Positions 8,078 through 17,799 of a DNA stretch of 64,000 nt are shown piece by piece. The stretch is from assembly GCA_051414805.1 (NCBI GenBank), contig CP166702.1, positions 806,001-870,000 on the forward strand. Direction: 5' to 3'. This DNA is from Xenophilus sp003671765. Lineage in GTDB: Bacteria; Pseudomonadota; Gammaproteobacteria; Burkholderiales; Burkholderiaceae_C. A program made the position numbers and the translations under genes. Under the pieces are notes generated by a model that was given only the letters and a program-made list of their open reading frames with translations, was not told the DNA's origin and did no database searches. How positions within the stretch are numbered: the first letter of the stretch is position 1; each line of letters opens with the position of its first letter.

Positions 8078-9610
8078 ATGCCCCTCTCTTCCGCGCCGGC
8101 TCGCCCCCAGCCGCGTGCGACCACCGGAATCGCCGGGCTGGACAACGTGTTGGGCGGCGGTTTGCCGCGCGGTCACCTGTACCTGGTGGAGGGATCGCCC
8201 GGGGCCGGCAAGACGACGCTGGGGCTGCAGTTCCTGCTCGAGGGTCGGAACCGCGGCGAATCCGGCCTGTACATCACGCTGTCGGAGACCCGCACAGAAC
8301 TGGCGTTGGTGGCCGACTCGCACGGATGGGCGCTCGACGGGCTGGAGATCTTCGAACTGGTCAGCGAGGAGGGCCTGTCGCCCGACGCCGAGCAGTCGAT
8401 CCTCTACCCCTCCGAGGTCGAGCTTGGCGAAACCACGCGCGCCGTCATGGACACCGTGCGCCGCCAGAAGCCCGACCGGGTGGTGTTCGACAGCCTTTCC
8501 GAGATGCGCCTCTTGGCGCAGGACCCGCTGCGCTACCGGCGCCAGATCCTGGCCCTGAAGCACTTCTTTGCCACCCAGGGCGCCACGGTGCTGATGCTCG
8601 ACGACATGAGTGGCAGCAAGGGCGAGGGCGACCTGCAGTTGCACAGCATCGCGCACGGGGTGGTGGCGCTGGACCAATCCATGGCCGACTACGGCCCGGT
8701 GCGCCGCCATCTGCGGGTCGTGAAGATGCGAGGCGTGCGCTACCGCGGCGGCGAGCACGACCTGAGCCTGGACACCGGCGGCCTGAGCGTGTTCCCGCGC
8801 CTCATCGCCGCCGAGCACCGCAGCGACGTCGAATCCTCCTTCGTCTCGACCGGCACGGCGGCGCTGGACACCCTGCTGGGCGGCGGTCTCTCGCGCGGCA
8901 GCAACACCCTCTTCATCGGCCCGTCGGGCGTGGGCAAGACCACCACCGCGGCGTCGGCCGTCACGGCGGCGCTGCAGCGGGGCGAATACGTCGTCTACTA
9001 CATCTTCGACGAGGGGCTGGGCACGCTGCTGCACCGCTGCCGCGCGCTCAACCTGCCGCTGGAACGCTATGTCTCTGCAGGCCAGCTCAAGCTGCTGCCC
9101 CTGGACCCGGGCGAGATGTCGCCGGGCCAGTTCTCGAACATGGTGCGCGATGCCGTGGAGGACGGCGGCGCCGGCATGGTGGTCATCGACAGCCTCAACG
9201 CCTACATGCAGGCAATGCCGGGCGCGAAGTTCCTCCTGCTGCAGATGCACGAGCTGCTGAGCTACCTCAACCAGAAGGGCATCGTCACCATCCTCGTCAT
9301 GGGCCAGCACGGACTGATCGGCGAGGGACGCAGCGACCTGGACCTGAGCTACCTGTCCGACGCCATCGTACTGTTCCGCTTCTTCGAGGCGCGGGGAAAT
9401 CTGCTCAAGGCCGTGTCGGTGGTCAAGAGCCGCACCAGCCGTCACGAGCAGACCATCCGCGAGTTCAGGTTGACGCAGGAGAACGGCGTCGAGGTCGGCG
9501 CTGCCCTCACCGACTTCCGCGGCGTGCTCAGCGGCGTGCCGTCGTATGACGGAGAGGTCGAACTCATGGGCGAGGCCGACTCACGCCGCGACGGCGGTGC
9601 GAAAGCCTGA
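8078..9610 (+). CDS. KaiC-like double RecA-fold ATPase
   Basis: 510 residues with two tandem KaiC domains. Walker A motifs are at residues 39-47 (GSPGAGKTT) and 281-289 (GPSGVGKTT). The GLDNVLGGGLPRG and ALDTLLGGGLSRG signatures precede each, and the Walker B-like strands are DRVVFDSLSE and MVVIDSLNAY. Start 8078 was chosen for AGGAGA at 8068-8073; starts at 8024, 8045 and 8063 are also in frame. No kaiA or kaiB is near. The histidine kinase gene starts 3 bases after the stop, so the pair should be co-transcribed and act together. A KaiC-fold ATPase paired with a kinase suggests stress or light signalling rather than a clock; that part is inference. Confidence 0.88.
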   Translation: MPLSSAPARPQPRATTGIAGLDNVLGGGLPRGHLYLVEGSPGAGKTTLGLQFLLEGRNRGESGLYITLSETRTELALVADSHGWALDGLEIFELVSEEGLSPDAEQSILYPSEVELGETTRAVMDTVRRQKPDRVVFDSLSEMRLLAQDPLRYRRQILALKHFFATQGATVLMLDDMSGSKGEGDLQLHSIAHGVVALDQSMADYGPVRRHLRVVKMRGVRYRGGEHDLSLDTGGLSVFPRLIAAEHRSDVESSFVSTGTAALDTLLGGGLSRGSNTLFIGPSGVGKTTTAASAVTAALQRGEYVVYYIFDEGLGTLLHRCRALNLPLERYVSAGQLKLLPLDPGEMSPGQFSNMVRDAVEDGGAGMVVIDSLNAYMQAMPGAKFLLLQMHELLSYLNQKGIVTILVMGQHGLIGEGRSDLDLSYLSDAIVLFRFFEARGNLLKAVSVVKSRTSRHEQTIREFRLTQENGVEVGAALTDFRGVLSGVPSYDGEVELMGEADSRRDGGAKA

Positions 9611-9613
9611 GGC

Positions 9614-11287
9614 ATGGAGCGGCGCGTCCTGGTTCACGCCCCCCGCGGGCGCGACGCCCTGGTGGTGCAGCGCGTGGTCGAGCAGATGGGGCTCACGGCC
9701 GTGGTGTGCGGCTCGCACGACGAGCTGCTGGCACGCATGAGCGAAGGCGCGGCCGCCGCGCTGCTGACCGAAGAAGCCCTGTTGGGCCTGCCGGAAGAGC
9801 CGCTGCACGCCTGGCTCACGGCGCAGCCGAGCTGGTCCGACTTCCCCTTCATCGTGCTGGCCACGCGCGAGGCGCGCTCGATGCGCGCGCTGGCGATGAT
9901 GCAGACGCTGGGCAACGTCGTGGTGCTGGAGCGGCCGGTGCACACGCAGACCCTGGCCCGGGCCACCGACGCCGCCGTGCGCCAGCGCCGGCGCCAGTAC
10001 GCGACGCGCATGCACCTGCAGCAGCTGGAGGACGCGCGCGCCGAGGTCGAACGGCTCAACGCCCAGCTCGAGGAGCGCATCACCGCGCGCACCCACGAGC
10101 TGGCCAGCGCCAACGACCGGCTGATGGCCGAAATCGCCGAACGGGAGCGGGCGCAGGCGGCCCTGCTGCAGGTGCAGAAGATGGAGGCCATCGGCCGCCT
10201 GACGGGCGGCATCGCGCACGACTTCAACAACCTGCTGCACGTGGTCAACATGAATCTCGACCTGCTCGGGCGCGTGTCGAAGGAGGCGAAGGTGGGCGAG
10301 ATCGTGGGCCGCGCCAAGGGTGCGGTGGGCAAGGGTTCGCGCCTGACGGGGCAGCTGCTGAGCTTCGCGCGCAACCAGTCGCTGCTGCCCCGGCTGACCG
10401 ACGTCAACGCCCTGATCGAGGGCGTGCGCGACCTGGTCAGCGTGTCCGTCGGGCCACAGGTCCAGGTGCTGCTGGTGCTGGCCGACACGCCCTGCTGGGC
10501 GGTGCTCGACGCCAACCAGCTCGAGATGGCGGTGCTCAACATGGCCGTGAATGCGCGCGACGCCATGCCCTCGGGCGGCACGCTGCGCATCGAGACCGCG
10601 CTGCGCCGCGACCCGGGCAGCGAACTGCCGCCGGGCGAGTACGTCAGCGTGTCGGTCAACGACACCGGCACCGGCATCGCGCCCCACGTGCTGGCGAAAG
10701 TCTTCGACCCCTTCTTCACCACCAAGCCGGTGGGCAGCGGCACGGGCCTGGGCCTGAGCCAGGTGTACGGCTTCGCCAAGCAGTCCGGCGGGTTGGCCTT
10801 CGTGCGCAGCCAGGAAGGCGAGGGGACCTGCGTCGAGATGCTGTTCCCGGCCTCGGCCGAGCGCGCCGTGGCCGAAACGATGCCCGCCACCGCCGAGGCG
10901 GCAGCCGCCGAGCAGGGCCACCACCGCGTGCTGGTGGTGGAGGACGACGCCGAGGTGCGTCGTGCCATCGTCGAGAGCCTGGGGCTGCTGGGCTATGCCG
11001 TCACCGAGGCGGCCGACGGCGATTCCGGGCTCGCGGCGCTGGCCCGTGCCACCCCAGACCTGATGCTGGTGGACTACGCCATGCCCGGCATGAACGGCGC
11101 CGAGTTCATCGGCCGCGCCCGCGAGGCCGTCGGTCGCATCCCCGTGGTGCTGGCCACCGGCTACGCCGACATGGCCGAAGTGGGGCGCGTGCTGGGCACG
11201 CAACGCATCCTCATCAAGCCCTTCGACATATCCACCCTGGCGACCACCGTGCGCCAGGCCTTGGTGAGTGGCGCGCCGGTATCATGA
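9614..11287 (+). CDS. Hybrid histidine kinase with degenerate N-terminal receiver, partner of the KaiC-like ATPase
   Basis: 557 residues, soluble. Residues 1-120 form a receiver-like fold in which the usual phosphoacceptor region reads LLTEEAL and the conserved KP is RP, so it is probably not phosphorylated. A coiled coil at 134-190 follows, then the H-box GGIAHDFNN with His202. The HATPase has NMAVNARDAMPSGG, NDTGTGIAP and GTGLGLSQVYG. A normal C-terminal receiver follows (VLVVEDDAE, LVDYAMPG, LIKPFD). The lack of membrane segments fits a cytoplasmic sensor reading the KaiC partner 3 bases upstream. Confidence 0.88.
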   Translation: MERRVLVHAPRGRDALVVQRVVEQMGLTAVVCGSHDELLARMSEGAAAALLTEEALLGLPEEPLHAWLTAQPSWSDFPFIVLATREARSMRALAMMQTLGNVVVLERPVHTQTLARATDAAVRQRRRQYATRMHLQQLEDARAEVERLNAQLEERITARTHELASANDRLMAEIAERERAQAALLQVQKMEAIGRLTGGIAHDFNNLLHVVNMNLDLLGRVSKEAKVGEIVGRAKGAVGKGSRLTGQLLSFARNQSLLPRLTDVNALIEGVRDLVSVSVGPQVQVLLVLADTPCWAVLDANQLEMAVLNMAVNARDAMPSGGTLRIETALRRDPGSELPPGEYVSVSVNDTGTGIAPHVLAKVFDPFFTTKPVGSGTGLGLSQVYGFAKQSGGLAFVRSQEGEGTCVEMLFPASAERAVAETMPATAEAAAAEQGHHRVLVVEDDAEVRRAIVESLGLLGYAVTEAADGDSGLAALARATPDLMLVDYAMPGMNGAEFIGRAREAVGRIPVVLATGYADMAEVGRVLGTQRILIKPFDISTLATTVRQALVSGAPVS

Positions 11288-11351
11288 AACCGGCAGCCTC
11301 TCGCCCGACAACAACGTATTTCAACCACCGCTGCCACTTCAAGGGAATCTC

Positions 11352-11600
11352 ATGAGCATCATCTGGACCATCCTGATCGGTTTCGTCGTCGGCCTCATCG
11401 CGCGTGCCATCAAGCCGGGCAACGACTCGGCCGGCTTCATCGTCACCACGGTCATCGGCATCGTCGGCTCGCTGGTCGCCACCTACCTCGGCCAGGCCAT
11501 GGGCTGGTACGCGGCGGGCCAGGCGGCCGGCTTCATCGCCTCGGTGGTCGGCGCGATCGTCCTGCTGTTCATCTGGGGCTTCATCAAGAGCAAGACCTGA
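11352..11600 (+). CDS. GlsB/YeaQ/YmgE-type small membrane protein
   Basis: 82 residues with three hydrophobic segments. The start MSIIWTILIGFVVGLIARAI and GIVGSLVATYLGQ are hallmarks of the transglycosylase-associated / GlsB stress-response family. The function is unproven; members are linked to general stress. AAGGGA lies just before the ATG. It sits 64 bases downstream of the kinase gene and may be in the same transcript. Confidence 0.85.
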   Translation: MSIIWTILIGFVVGLIARAIKPGNDSAGFIVTTVIGIVGSLVATYLGQAMGWYAAGQAAGFIASVVGAIVLLFIWGFIKSKT

Positions 11601-11635
11601 GCGCGGGGCCGGGACGGCGCGCCCGGCTTTTCGGC

Positions 11636-11700
11636 TTGCTATTGTTTCGATAGCGTTGCCCGCCCGGTCCTCGGGCGCTGCGGGCCGATTTCCTTCGAAT
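11636..11700 (+). repeat. Dispersed palindromic repeat family A, full copy
   Basis: TTGCTAT-(7)-ATAGC, arms around CCCGCCCGG/CGGGCG, then GCGGGCCGATTTCCTTCGAA at the distal end. It fills the gap between the convergent GlsB and serine dehydratase genes and abuts the latter's stop at 11703. Confidence 0.75.
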
Positions 11701-11702
11701 GT

Positions 11703-13085
<1,383 letters not shown>

Positions 13086-13356
13086 CACAGGGGCCTGCCA
13101 TGGCCATGCAAGGGGATCGCGTTGCCCCGCCAAGGGGCTGGATGCAAGGCGCGCGTGCGCAGCAAGGCTGGCGCCTTGCAAGCGCGTGCAACGCCGCAGA
13201 CGGCCCCTTGGCGGGGCAACCCGCAGGGAAGCTCAGCCCAGCCCGCCCCTCGGCGTTGCGCTCCTGGTGCGTGCCGACGCACGCACGGCGTCGCGCGCCT
13301 TGATGGGCGGGCTGGGCTGAGCTTCGCGACCCCTTGCATGGCCATGGCAGGCCCCA
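13086..13356. repeat. Nested inverted-repeat element filling the sdaA-amidohydrolase gap
   Basis: Outer arms at 13090-13115 and 13330-13355 are a perfect 26-base inverted repeat. Two further inverted pairs lie inside: 13121-13138 with 13203-13220 (GTTGCCCCGCCAAGGGGC type) and about 13229-13247 with 13305-13323 (AAGCTCAGCCCAGCCCGCC type). The element spans exactly the gap between the stop of the amidohydrolase (13357-13359) and a few bases before the sdaA start. No open frame inside looks like a gene. Confidence 0.7.
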
Positions 13357-14526
13357 TCATGCAATGGGGAGCTGCTGCCTGACCAGCGCCACCCAGTAGG
13401 CCGCGCCCAGCGGCAGGATGTTGTCGTTGAAGTCGTAGTACGGGTTGTGCACGGGCGGGTCGTTCGCACCTTCGCCGGCACCGATGCCGATGTAGGCGCC
13501 GGGGCGCTTCAGCAGCATGAAGGCGAAGTCCTCCGAGCCCATCGCCGGCGGGATGTCGGTGTGCACCTGCGCCTCGCCCACCAGGCTGGCGGCGGCGGCC
13601 ACGGCGGCGGCGGTCTCGGCGGGCGTGTTCACCACGCCCGGGTAGCCGCGCATGTACTTGAGCGCGACCTTCGCGCCGTGCGTCTGCGCCACGCCCTCGC
13701 ACACCTGCCGCATCGCCGCTTCGGTGCGGTCCTGCACGGCCGGGTCCAGCGTGCGCACCGTGCCGCGCAGCACGGTGGTCTCGGGAATCACGTTCCAGGT
13801 GTCGCCGCCATGGATCTGCGTCACGCTCACCACCGCCGACTCGGTGGCGCCGGTGCGGCGGCTCACGATGGTCTGCAGCGCGTTGACCAGCTGCGAGGCG
13901 ACCACGACCGAGTCGATGCCGGTCTCGGGCATGGCGCCATGGCTGCCCTTGCCGGTGACGGTGACCTCGAAGGTGTCGAGGAAGGCGGTCATGGTGCCGG
14001 TGCGAATGGCGAAGTGGCCGCGCGGCATCTGCGGGAAGTTGTGCATGCCGTACACCGCGTCGGCCGGGAACTGGTCGAACAGGCCCTCGTCGACCATTAC
14101 GCGGCCACCGCCCTCGTTCTCCTCGCCGGGCTGGAATACGAAGTGCACCGTGCCCCTGAAGGGCTTGTGGCGCGCCAGGTGCGCGGCGGCGCCGAGCAGC
14201 ATGGCGGTGTGGCCGTCGTGGCCGCAGGCGTGCATCTTGCCCACGCACTTCGAGGCATGCGCCTGCGAACCCAGCTCCTGCATGTTCAGCGCGTCGAGGT
14301 CGGCCCGCAGCGCGATGCTCGGGCCCTCGCCGTTCTTCAGCGTCGCCACCACGCCCGTCACCGCCAGGCCGCGGTGCACCGGCAGGCCCATCAGCATCAG
14401 GGCCTGGGCCACCACGTTGGCGGTGCGGTGTTCCTCGAAGGCGGTCTCGGGGTTGGCGTGGATGTCGCGGCGCCAGGCGACCATGCTCTGGCGGATGTCT
14501 TCGGAGATCTCGGGGTCGCGGTACAT
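13357..14526 (-). CDS. M20-family amidohydrolase (hippurate hydrolase-like)
   Basis: 389 residues. M20D signatures are MHACGHDGHTAML (metal Cys/His), FQPGEENEGGG (catalytic and metal Glu), MHNFPQMPRGHFAIRTG and MGSEDFAFML. The family hydrolyses N-acyl amino acids such as hippurate or indole-acetyl conjugates. The gene lies 20 bases downstream of the DUF3100 membrane protein, suggesting uptake and cleavage of one acyl-amino acid under the divergent LysR regulator. The substrate is not shown by the sequence. Confidence 0.88.
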   Translation of the reverse strand: MYRDPEISEDIRQSMVAWRRDIHANPETAFEEHRTANVVAQALMLMGLPVHRGLAVTGVVATLKNGEGPSIALRADLDALNMQELGSQAHASKCVGKMHACGHDGHTAMLLGAAAHLARHKPFRGTVHFVFQPGEENEGGGRVMVDEGLFDQFPADAVYGMHNFPQMPRGHFAIRTGTMTAFLDTFEVTVTGKGSHGAMPETGIDSVVVASQLVNALQTIVSRRTGATESAVVSVTQIHGGDTWNVIPETTVLRGTVRTLDPAVQDRTEAAMRQVCEGVAQTHGAKVALKYMRGYPGVVNTPAETAAAVAAAASLVGEAQVHTDIPPAMGSEDFAFMLLKRPGAYIGIGAGEGANDPPVHNPYYDFNDNILPLGAAYWVALVRQQLPIA

Positions 14527-14546
14527 CGTGTGTCTTTCTCTTGCGG

Positions 14547-15905
14547 TCAGTGGAAGAACTCGGCGATCAGGGTAGCGCCGAGGAAGGTGCCGGCGGTGGC
14601 CGTCAGGGAAACCACCACGATGCGCCAGCCGAGCCGGCGAAAGAGCGGCAGGTCCTTGGCGACCGAGAAGCCCGCCAGCGCCAGCACCGGCGTGGTGAAG
14701 GCCAGGAAGTTGAGCTGGCCGGTGAGGGCGAGCACGGCGTCGGTGAAGGGGAACAGGCCCGGGACGCCGACCACCGTGGCCAGCACCGACAGCACCAGCA
14801 CCAGAGGCAGCTTCGGCAGCAGGCGCTTGATCGCCTCGACCACCGCCACGATGGCCACCACCACCCCCATGCCTTCGAGCGACACCAGCGCCGGCACCTT
14901 GTACGACAGTGCGTTGGCGATCACCACGCCGCCCGTCATCACCAGCCAGGCCAGCACCGTGTCGGCCAGGGAGCTCGCATGCGCGGTGGCCGGCCGGTCC
15001 GGCGCCGCCGCGGGCGCTGCTTCTGCGACCGGGGCGCGGCCGCGCTTCGTCAGGCGCCCCAGCACGGGCTCAAGCCGGCCATAGAGCCACAAGCAGGCCG
15101 GCAGCGACAGGAAGAGCGTGAAGTAGAAGCCGACCACCGAGGTCAGCAGGTTCGAGGCGGCGGCAATGGCGGTGAGCTGCGGCACCATCTCGGGCGGCTG
15201 CTGCGCCGTGATGGCACCCAGCGCCGCCGCCATGAGGCTGCCCGAGCCGACGCCCGCGCCCATGGCCAGCGAGCGCGGGTCGAAGATGTGCAGGCTGGCG
15301 ACGAAGCCCGCCAGCACAGCGATGAACAGGGCGCCCAGCACCGTGCCGGTGATGTACTCGGCCAGCACGCCGCGGCCCTCGGGCGAGGCCATGCCGTACC
15401 TCTCGCCGATGATGACGAGGTTCCCTTCGCGGCCCACCGAGAAGGTGGCGCCCACGGCCTCGCGCTTGATGCCCAGCAGAAGCGCCAGCGGCAGGCCCAG
15501 CGCCAGCGTGCCGAAGGCATGGCCGAATTCCTGGAAGAACAGCGCCCAGCCGGCCTGCCGGACCATCGGCAGCGCCGCGCCCACCGTGAGGCCGAGCTTC
15601 ACCACGAAGAGCAGCAGCCCGGCGTTGAGCAGCCCGCCGGCCAGCGCCTGCAGGCCGGTGTCGATGCGCACCGCGGCCGGCACGCGCCGCTGGGCGATGC
15701 CCCACGCGGCCGCGATCAGCAGCGCCCACAGCATGGGCAGCAGCACCACCTTGCCGGGGCCGAGCTTGAACTGGGTCGCCCCGATGGATTCGGCCAGCGC
15801 GACGACGGCCAGGGTGACGAGCAGCAGCTTGAGCTTGCCGCCGGCGGAGATGGAGAAGGCGGGGGCGCCCGGCAGGGCGGCGGACGCGGGCACGGCAGGG
15901 TTCAT
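14547..15905 (-). CDS. DUF3100 polytopic membrane protein, likely transporter
   Basis: 452 residues with about 11-12 hydrophobic helices. Recognisable stretches are EFGHAFGTLALGLPLALLLG, GREGNLVIIGERYG and AMGAGVGSGSLMAAALG, which I associate with DUF3100. A hydrophilic loop (about residues 280-310) splits two halves. No function is established. Its coupling to the M20 gene and divergent LysR suggests it moves the amidohydrolase substrate or product. Confidence 0.75.
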   Translation of the reverse strand: MNPAVPASAALPGAPAFSISAGGKLKLLLVTLAVVALAESIGATQFKLGPGKVVLLPMLWALLIAAAWGIAQRRVPAAVRIDTGLQALAGGLLNAGLLLFVVKLGLTVGAALPMVRQAGWALFFQEFGHAFGTLALGLPLALLLGIKREAVGATFSVGREGNLVIIGERYGMASPEGRGVLAEYITGTVLGALFIAVLAGFVASLHIFDPRSLAMGAGVGSGSLMAAALGAITAQQPPEMVPQLTAIAAASNLLTSVVGFYFTLFLSLPACLWLYGRLEPVLGRLTKRGRAPVAEAAPAAAPDRPATAHASSLADTVLAWLVMTGGVVIANALSYKVPALVSLEGMGVVVAIVAVVEAIKRLLPKLPLVLVLSVLATVVGVPGLFPFTDAVLALTGQLNFLAFTTPVLALAGFSVAKDLPLFRRLGWRIVVVSLTATAGTFLGATLIAEFFH

Positions 15906-16015
15906 GAGACGGTGGCGTGTGTTGGAGTGGTGCTTTCGCCGACAGCTGCACCGCGGCAGACCGAAAGTCTCGCCAACGGCGGCTGTTGCATCAATGACCG
16001 GAAGTTGGGATATTT

Positions 16016-16032
16016 GTTGCATGCAATGCAAC
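16016..16032. promoter_or_regulatory. LysR-type operator, 7+3+7 palindrome
   Basis: GTTGCAT (16016-16022) and ATGCAAC (16026-16032) are exact reverse complements with a 3-base spacer. The inner TTGCA-N5-TGCAA fits the T-N11-A rule for LysR-type boxes. It lies in the divergent DUF3100/LysR gap. A related half site, TTGCAT, is at 15986. Confidence 0.65.
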
Positions 16033-16052
16033 GCTCCCCCAGCTCGCCCGCC

Positions 16053-16988
16053 ATGCTGAACCCGATGGACGACCGGCTCGACACCCGCCGGGTGCGCTAC
16101 TTCATGCAGGTGATCGACAGTGGCTCGGTGCGCGGCGCCGCCGAGGTGCTCGGCATGGACCCCTCGGCCGTCAGCCGCGCCATCGGCGTGCTGGAGGACG
16201 ACTGCGGCACGCGCCTGCTCGAGCGGCGCGGCCGCGGCGTGGTGCCCACCGATGCGGGCGAACTGCTCGCTGGCTACGTGCGCCGCCAGCACAGCCAGAA
16301 GCAGCACCTGCTGGCCCAGCTCGACAGCATCCAGAAGGTGGAGCGGGGCCACATCGACATCGTGGCGGGCGAGGGCTTCGTCGAATGGCTGATGCGTCAC
16401 AGCCTGCGCGACTTCATGGCCTCGCACCCCGGCATCACGGTGGACCTGTCGGTGGGCAGCACCGACGGCATCGTGCAGCACATCGTCGACGAGCGCGCCC
16501 ACATCGGCATGCTCTTCCAGCCGCCCAGGGACGAGCGCCTGCGCTCGCACCATTCGCATTCGCAGCCGATCCAGACGCTGGTGCTCGACACCCATCCGCT
16601 GGCGCGCATCGATCGCCCCCTGCGCCTGGCGGACCTCGCGCCGTACCCCGGTGCCACGCTGCACCGCAGCTTCGGCGTGCGCCAGCACATCGAGGCGGCC
16701 GAGGTGAGCGAAGGCGTGCGCCTGCAGACGCTGCTGACCACCACCTCCTTCAGCGCCGTGGGGCACTTCGTGGTGGCGGGGCTGGGCTATGCGCTGTCCA
16801 CGCGCATGTCGCTGCCGCCGCATCTGGACACCTCGCGCGTGGTGGCCCTGCCCATGAAGAACCCGCTGCTGTCGCAGGGCCGGGTGCACGTGGTGTCGCG
16901 CCACGGCCGCGTGCTGTCGCCGGCGGCGGCGACGCTGCTGCGGCAGATCGTGGCCGACATCGGCGCGCCGGCACCGCGCGAGGGCTGA
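16053..16988 (+). CDS. LysR-type transcriptional regulator of the DUF3100-M20 operon
   Basis: 311 residues. The N-terminal winged helix RRVRYFMQVIDSGSVRGAAEVLGMDPSAVSRAIG is followed by a periplasmic-binding-like effector domain. It is divergent from the DUF3100-M20 pair and so is its likely regulator. An ATG at 16026 is in frame but lies inside the palindromic operator, so I prefer 16053; 16065 is also possible. The stop overlaps the next ATG (TGATG), coupling it to the GIY-YIG-like gene. Confidence 0.85.
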   Translation: MLNPMDDRLDTRRVRYFMQVIDSGSVRGAAEVLGMDPSAVSRAIGVLEDDCGTRLLERRGRGVVPTDAGELLAGYVRRQHSQKQHLLAQLDSIQKVERGHIDIVAGEGFVEWLMRHSLRDFMASHPGITVDLSVGSTDGIVQHIVDERAHIGMLFQPPRDERLRSHHSHSQPIQTLVLDTHPLARIDRPLRLADLAPYPGATLHRSFGVRQHIEAAEVSEGVRLQTLLTTTSFSAVGHFVVAGLGYALSTRMSLPPHLDTSRVVALPMKNPLLSQGRVHVVSRHGRVLSPAAATLLRQIVADIGAPAPREG

Positions 16989-17311
16989 TGGGCCGCCCGC
17001 ATCACCACGTCTATGTCGTCGAGCTGGACGACCGCGTCTGGAACAGCGCGCGCTTCCGGCGTGCCAACCCGGGCTGGCAGCTGGGCAAGCCCTTCGTCTA
17101 CGTCGGCATGACGGGGCTGGACCCGGACGTGCGCTTCGACAAGCACAAGGCCGGCATCCAGGCCAACGCCTTCGTGCAGCAGCACGGCCTGCGCCTGCTG
17201 CCCGCGCTCTACGAGCGATACAACCCGATGACCTACAAGGAAGCGCAGTCGATGGAGGTGGAATTGGGCATCCACCTGCGGGCGCTCGGCTACGGCGTCT
17301 GGCAGGGCTGA
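16988..17311 (+). CDS. Small GIY-YIG-like nuclease-fold protein
   Basis: 107 residues. VYVVELDDRVWNS and KPFVYVGMTGLDPDVRFDKH look like the two strands of a GIY-YIG fold (VYVV...FVYVGMT), with Arg and His after it and a Glu in EAQSMEVELG as the possible metal ligand. The protein ends GYGVWQG. The class and target are unknown to me. Its start overlaps the LysR stop by one base. Confidence 0.55.
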   Translation: MGRPHHHVYVVELDDRVWNSARFRRANPGWQLGKPFVYVGMTGLDPDVRFDKHKAGIQANAFVQQHGLRLLPALYERYNPMTYKEAQSMEVELGIHLRALGYGVWQG

Positions 17312-17376
17312 TTGCTACGTTTTCCGTAGCTGCTCGCGTAGATGACGCGAGCGCTGCGGCCACTTTTCATTTGGAA
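17311..17376 (+). repeat. Dispersed palindromic repeat family A, full copy
   Basis: TTGCTAC-(6)-GTAGCTGC, arms CTCGCG/CGCGAG, then GCTGCGGCCACTTTTCATTTGGAA. It begins at the stop of the GIY-YIG-like gene and ends 15 bases before the cutA start. Confidence 0.75.
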
Positions 17377-17390
17377 TCCAGGAGCCCTGC

Positions 17391-17708
17391 ATGACCGACA
17401 CCGCCTGCATCGTCATGACCACCGCCGGCACCGAGGACGAGGCCGACCAGCTCGCCGATGCCATCGTCGAAGCGCGCCTCGCGGCCTGCGTGCAGATCCA
17501 GCGGGTGCGCAGCGTCTACGCTTGGCAGGGCGAAACCAAGCGCGAGCCCGAGTGGCTGCTGATGGCCAAGACGCGCACCGGCCGTTTCGCCGAGCTCGAG
17601 GCCTTCATCCGCGAACGGCACAGCTACGAGCTGCCCGAGGTCGTGCAGCTGCCCATCACCGCGGGCTCGGCCGCGTACCTGCGGTGGCTGGGCGAGGCGA
17701 CGACCTGA
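17391..17708 (+). CDS. cutA: Divalent-cation tolerance protein CutA
   Basis: 105 residues, normal length. Family signatures are VMTTAGTEDEADQLADAIVEARLAACVQI (split here for brevity), SVYAWQGE and the conserved ELPEVVQLPI. CutA1 is a small ferredoxin-like trimeric protein linked to copper tolerance; its exact role is debated. GGAG lies before the ATG. Confidence 0.92.
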   Translation: MTDTACIVMTTAGTEDEADQLADAIVEARLAACVQIQRVRSVYAWQGETKREPEWLLMAKTRTGRFAELEAFIRERHSYELPEVVQLPITAGSAAYLRWLGEATT

Positions 17709-17730
17709 GGGGTTGCGTGCTCAAGAAAAC

Positions 17731-17799
17731 GCCGGGCCGCCCCAAGTTTTCTTGTCCCCCTCGGGGGGCGGGCCGGGCGCAGCCCGGATCTGGGGGCGC
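17731..17799. repeat. Dispersed repeat family B (CCCCCTCGGGGG hairpin), intergenic copy
   Basis: CCGCCCCAAG, then the self-complementary CCCCCTCGGGGGG core (17756-17768), a GGGCCGGGC/GCCCGG hairpin, and a final TGGGGGC. The same order is seen in the coding copies at 26646 and 30722. It sits between the convergent cutA and phosphatase genes, where it could stop transcription. Confidence 0.65.

Noticed and set aside
8078..11287. Circadian clock locus
   Set aside because: No kaiA or kaiB. KaiC-fold ATPases are common in non-clock signalling.
14541..16052. Long plus-strand reading upstream of the LysR gene (14541 start)
   Set aside because: Antisense to the DUF3100 gene. The real LysR begins near 16053 where its winged helix starts.
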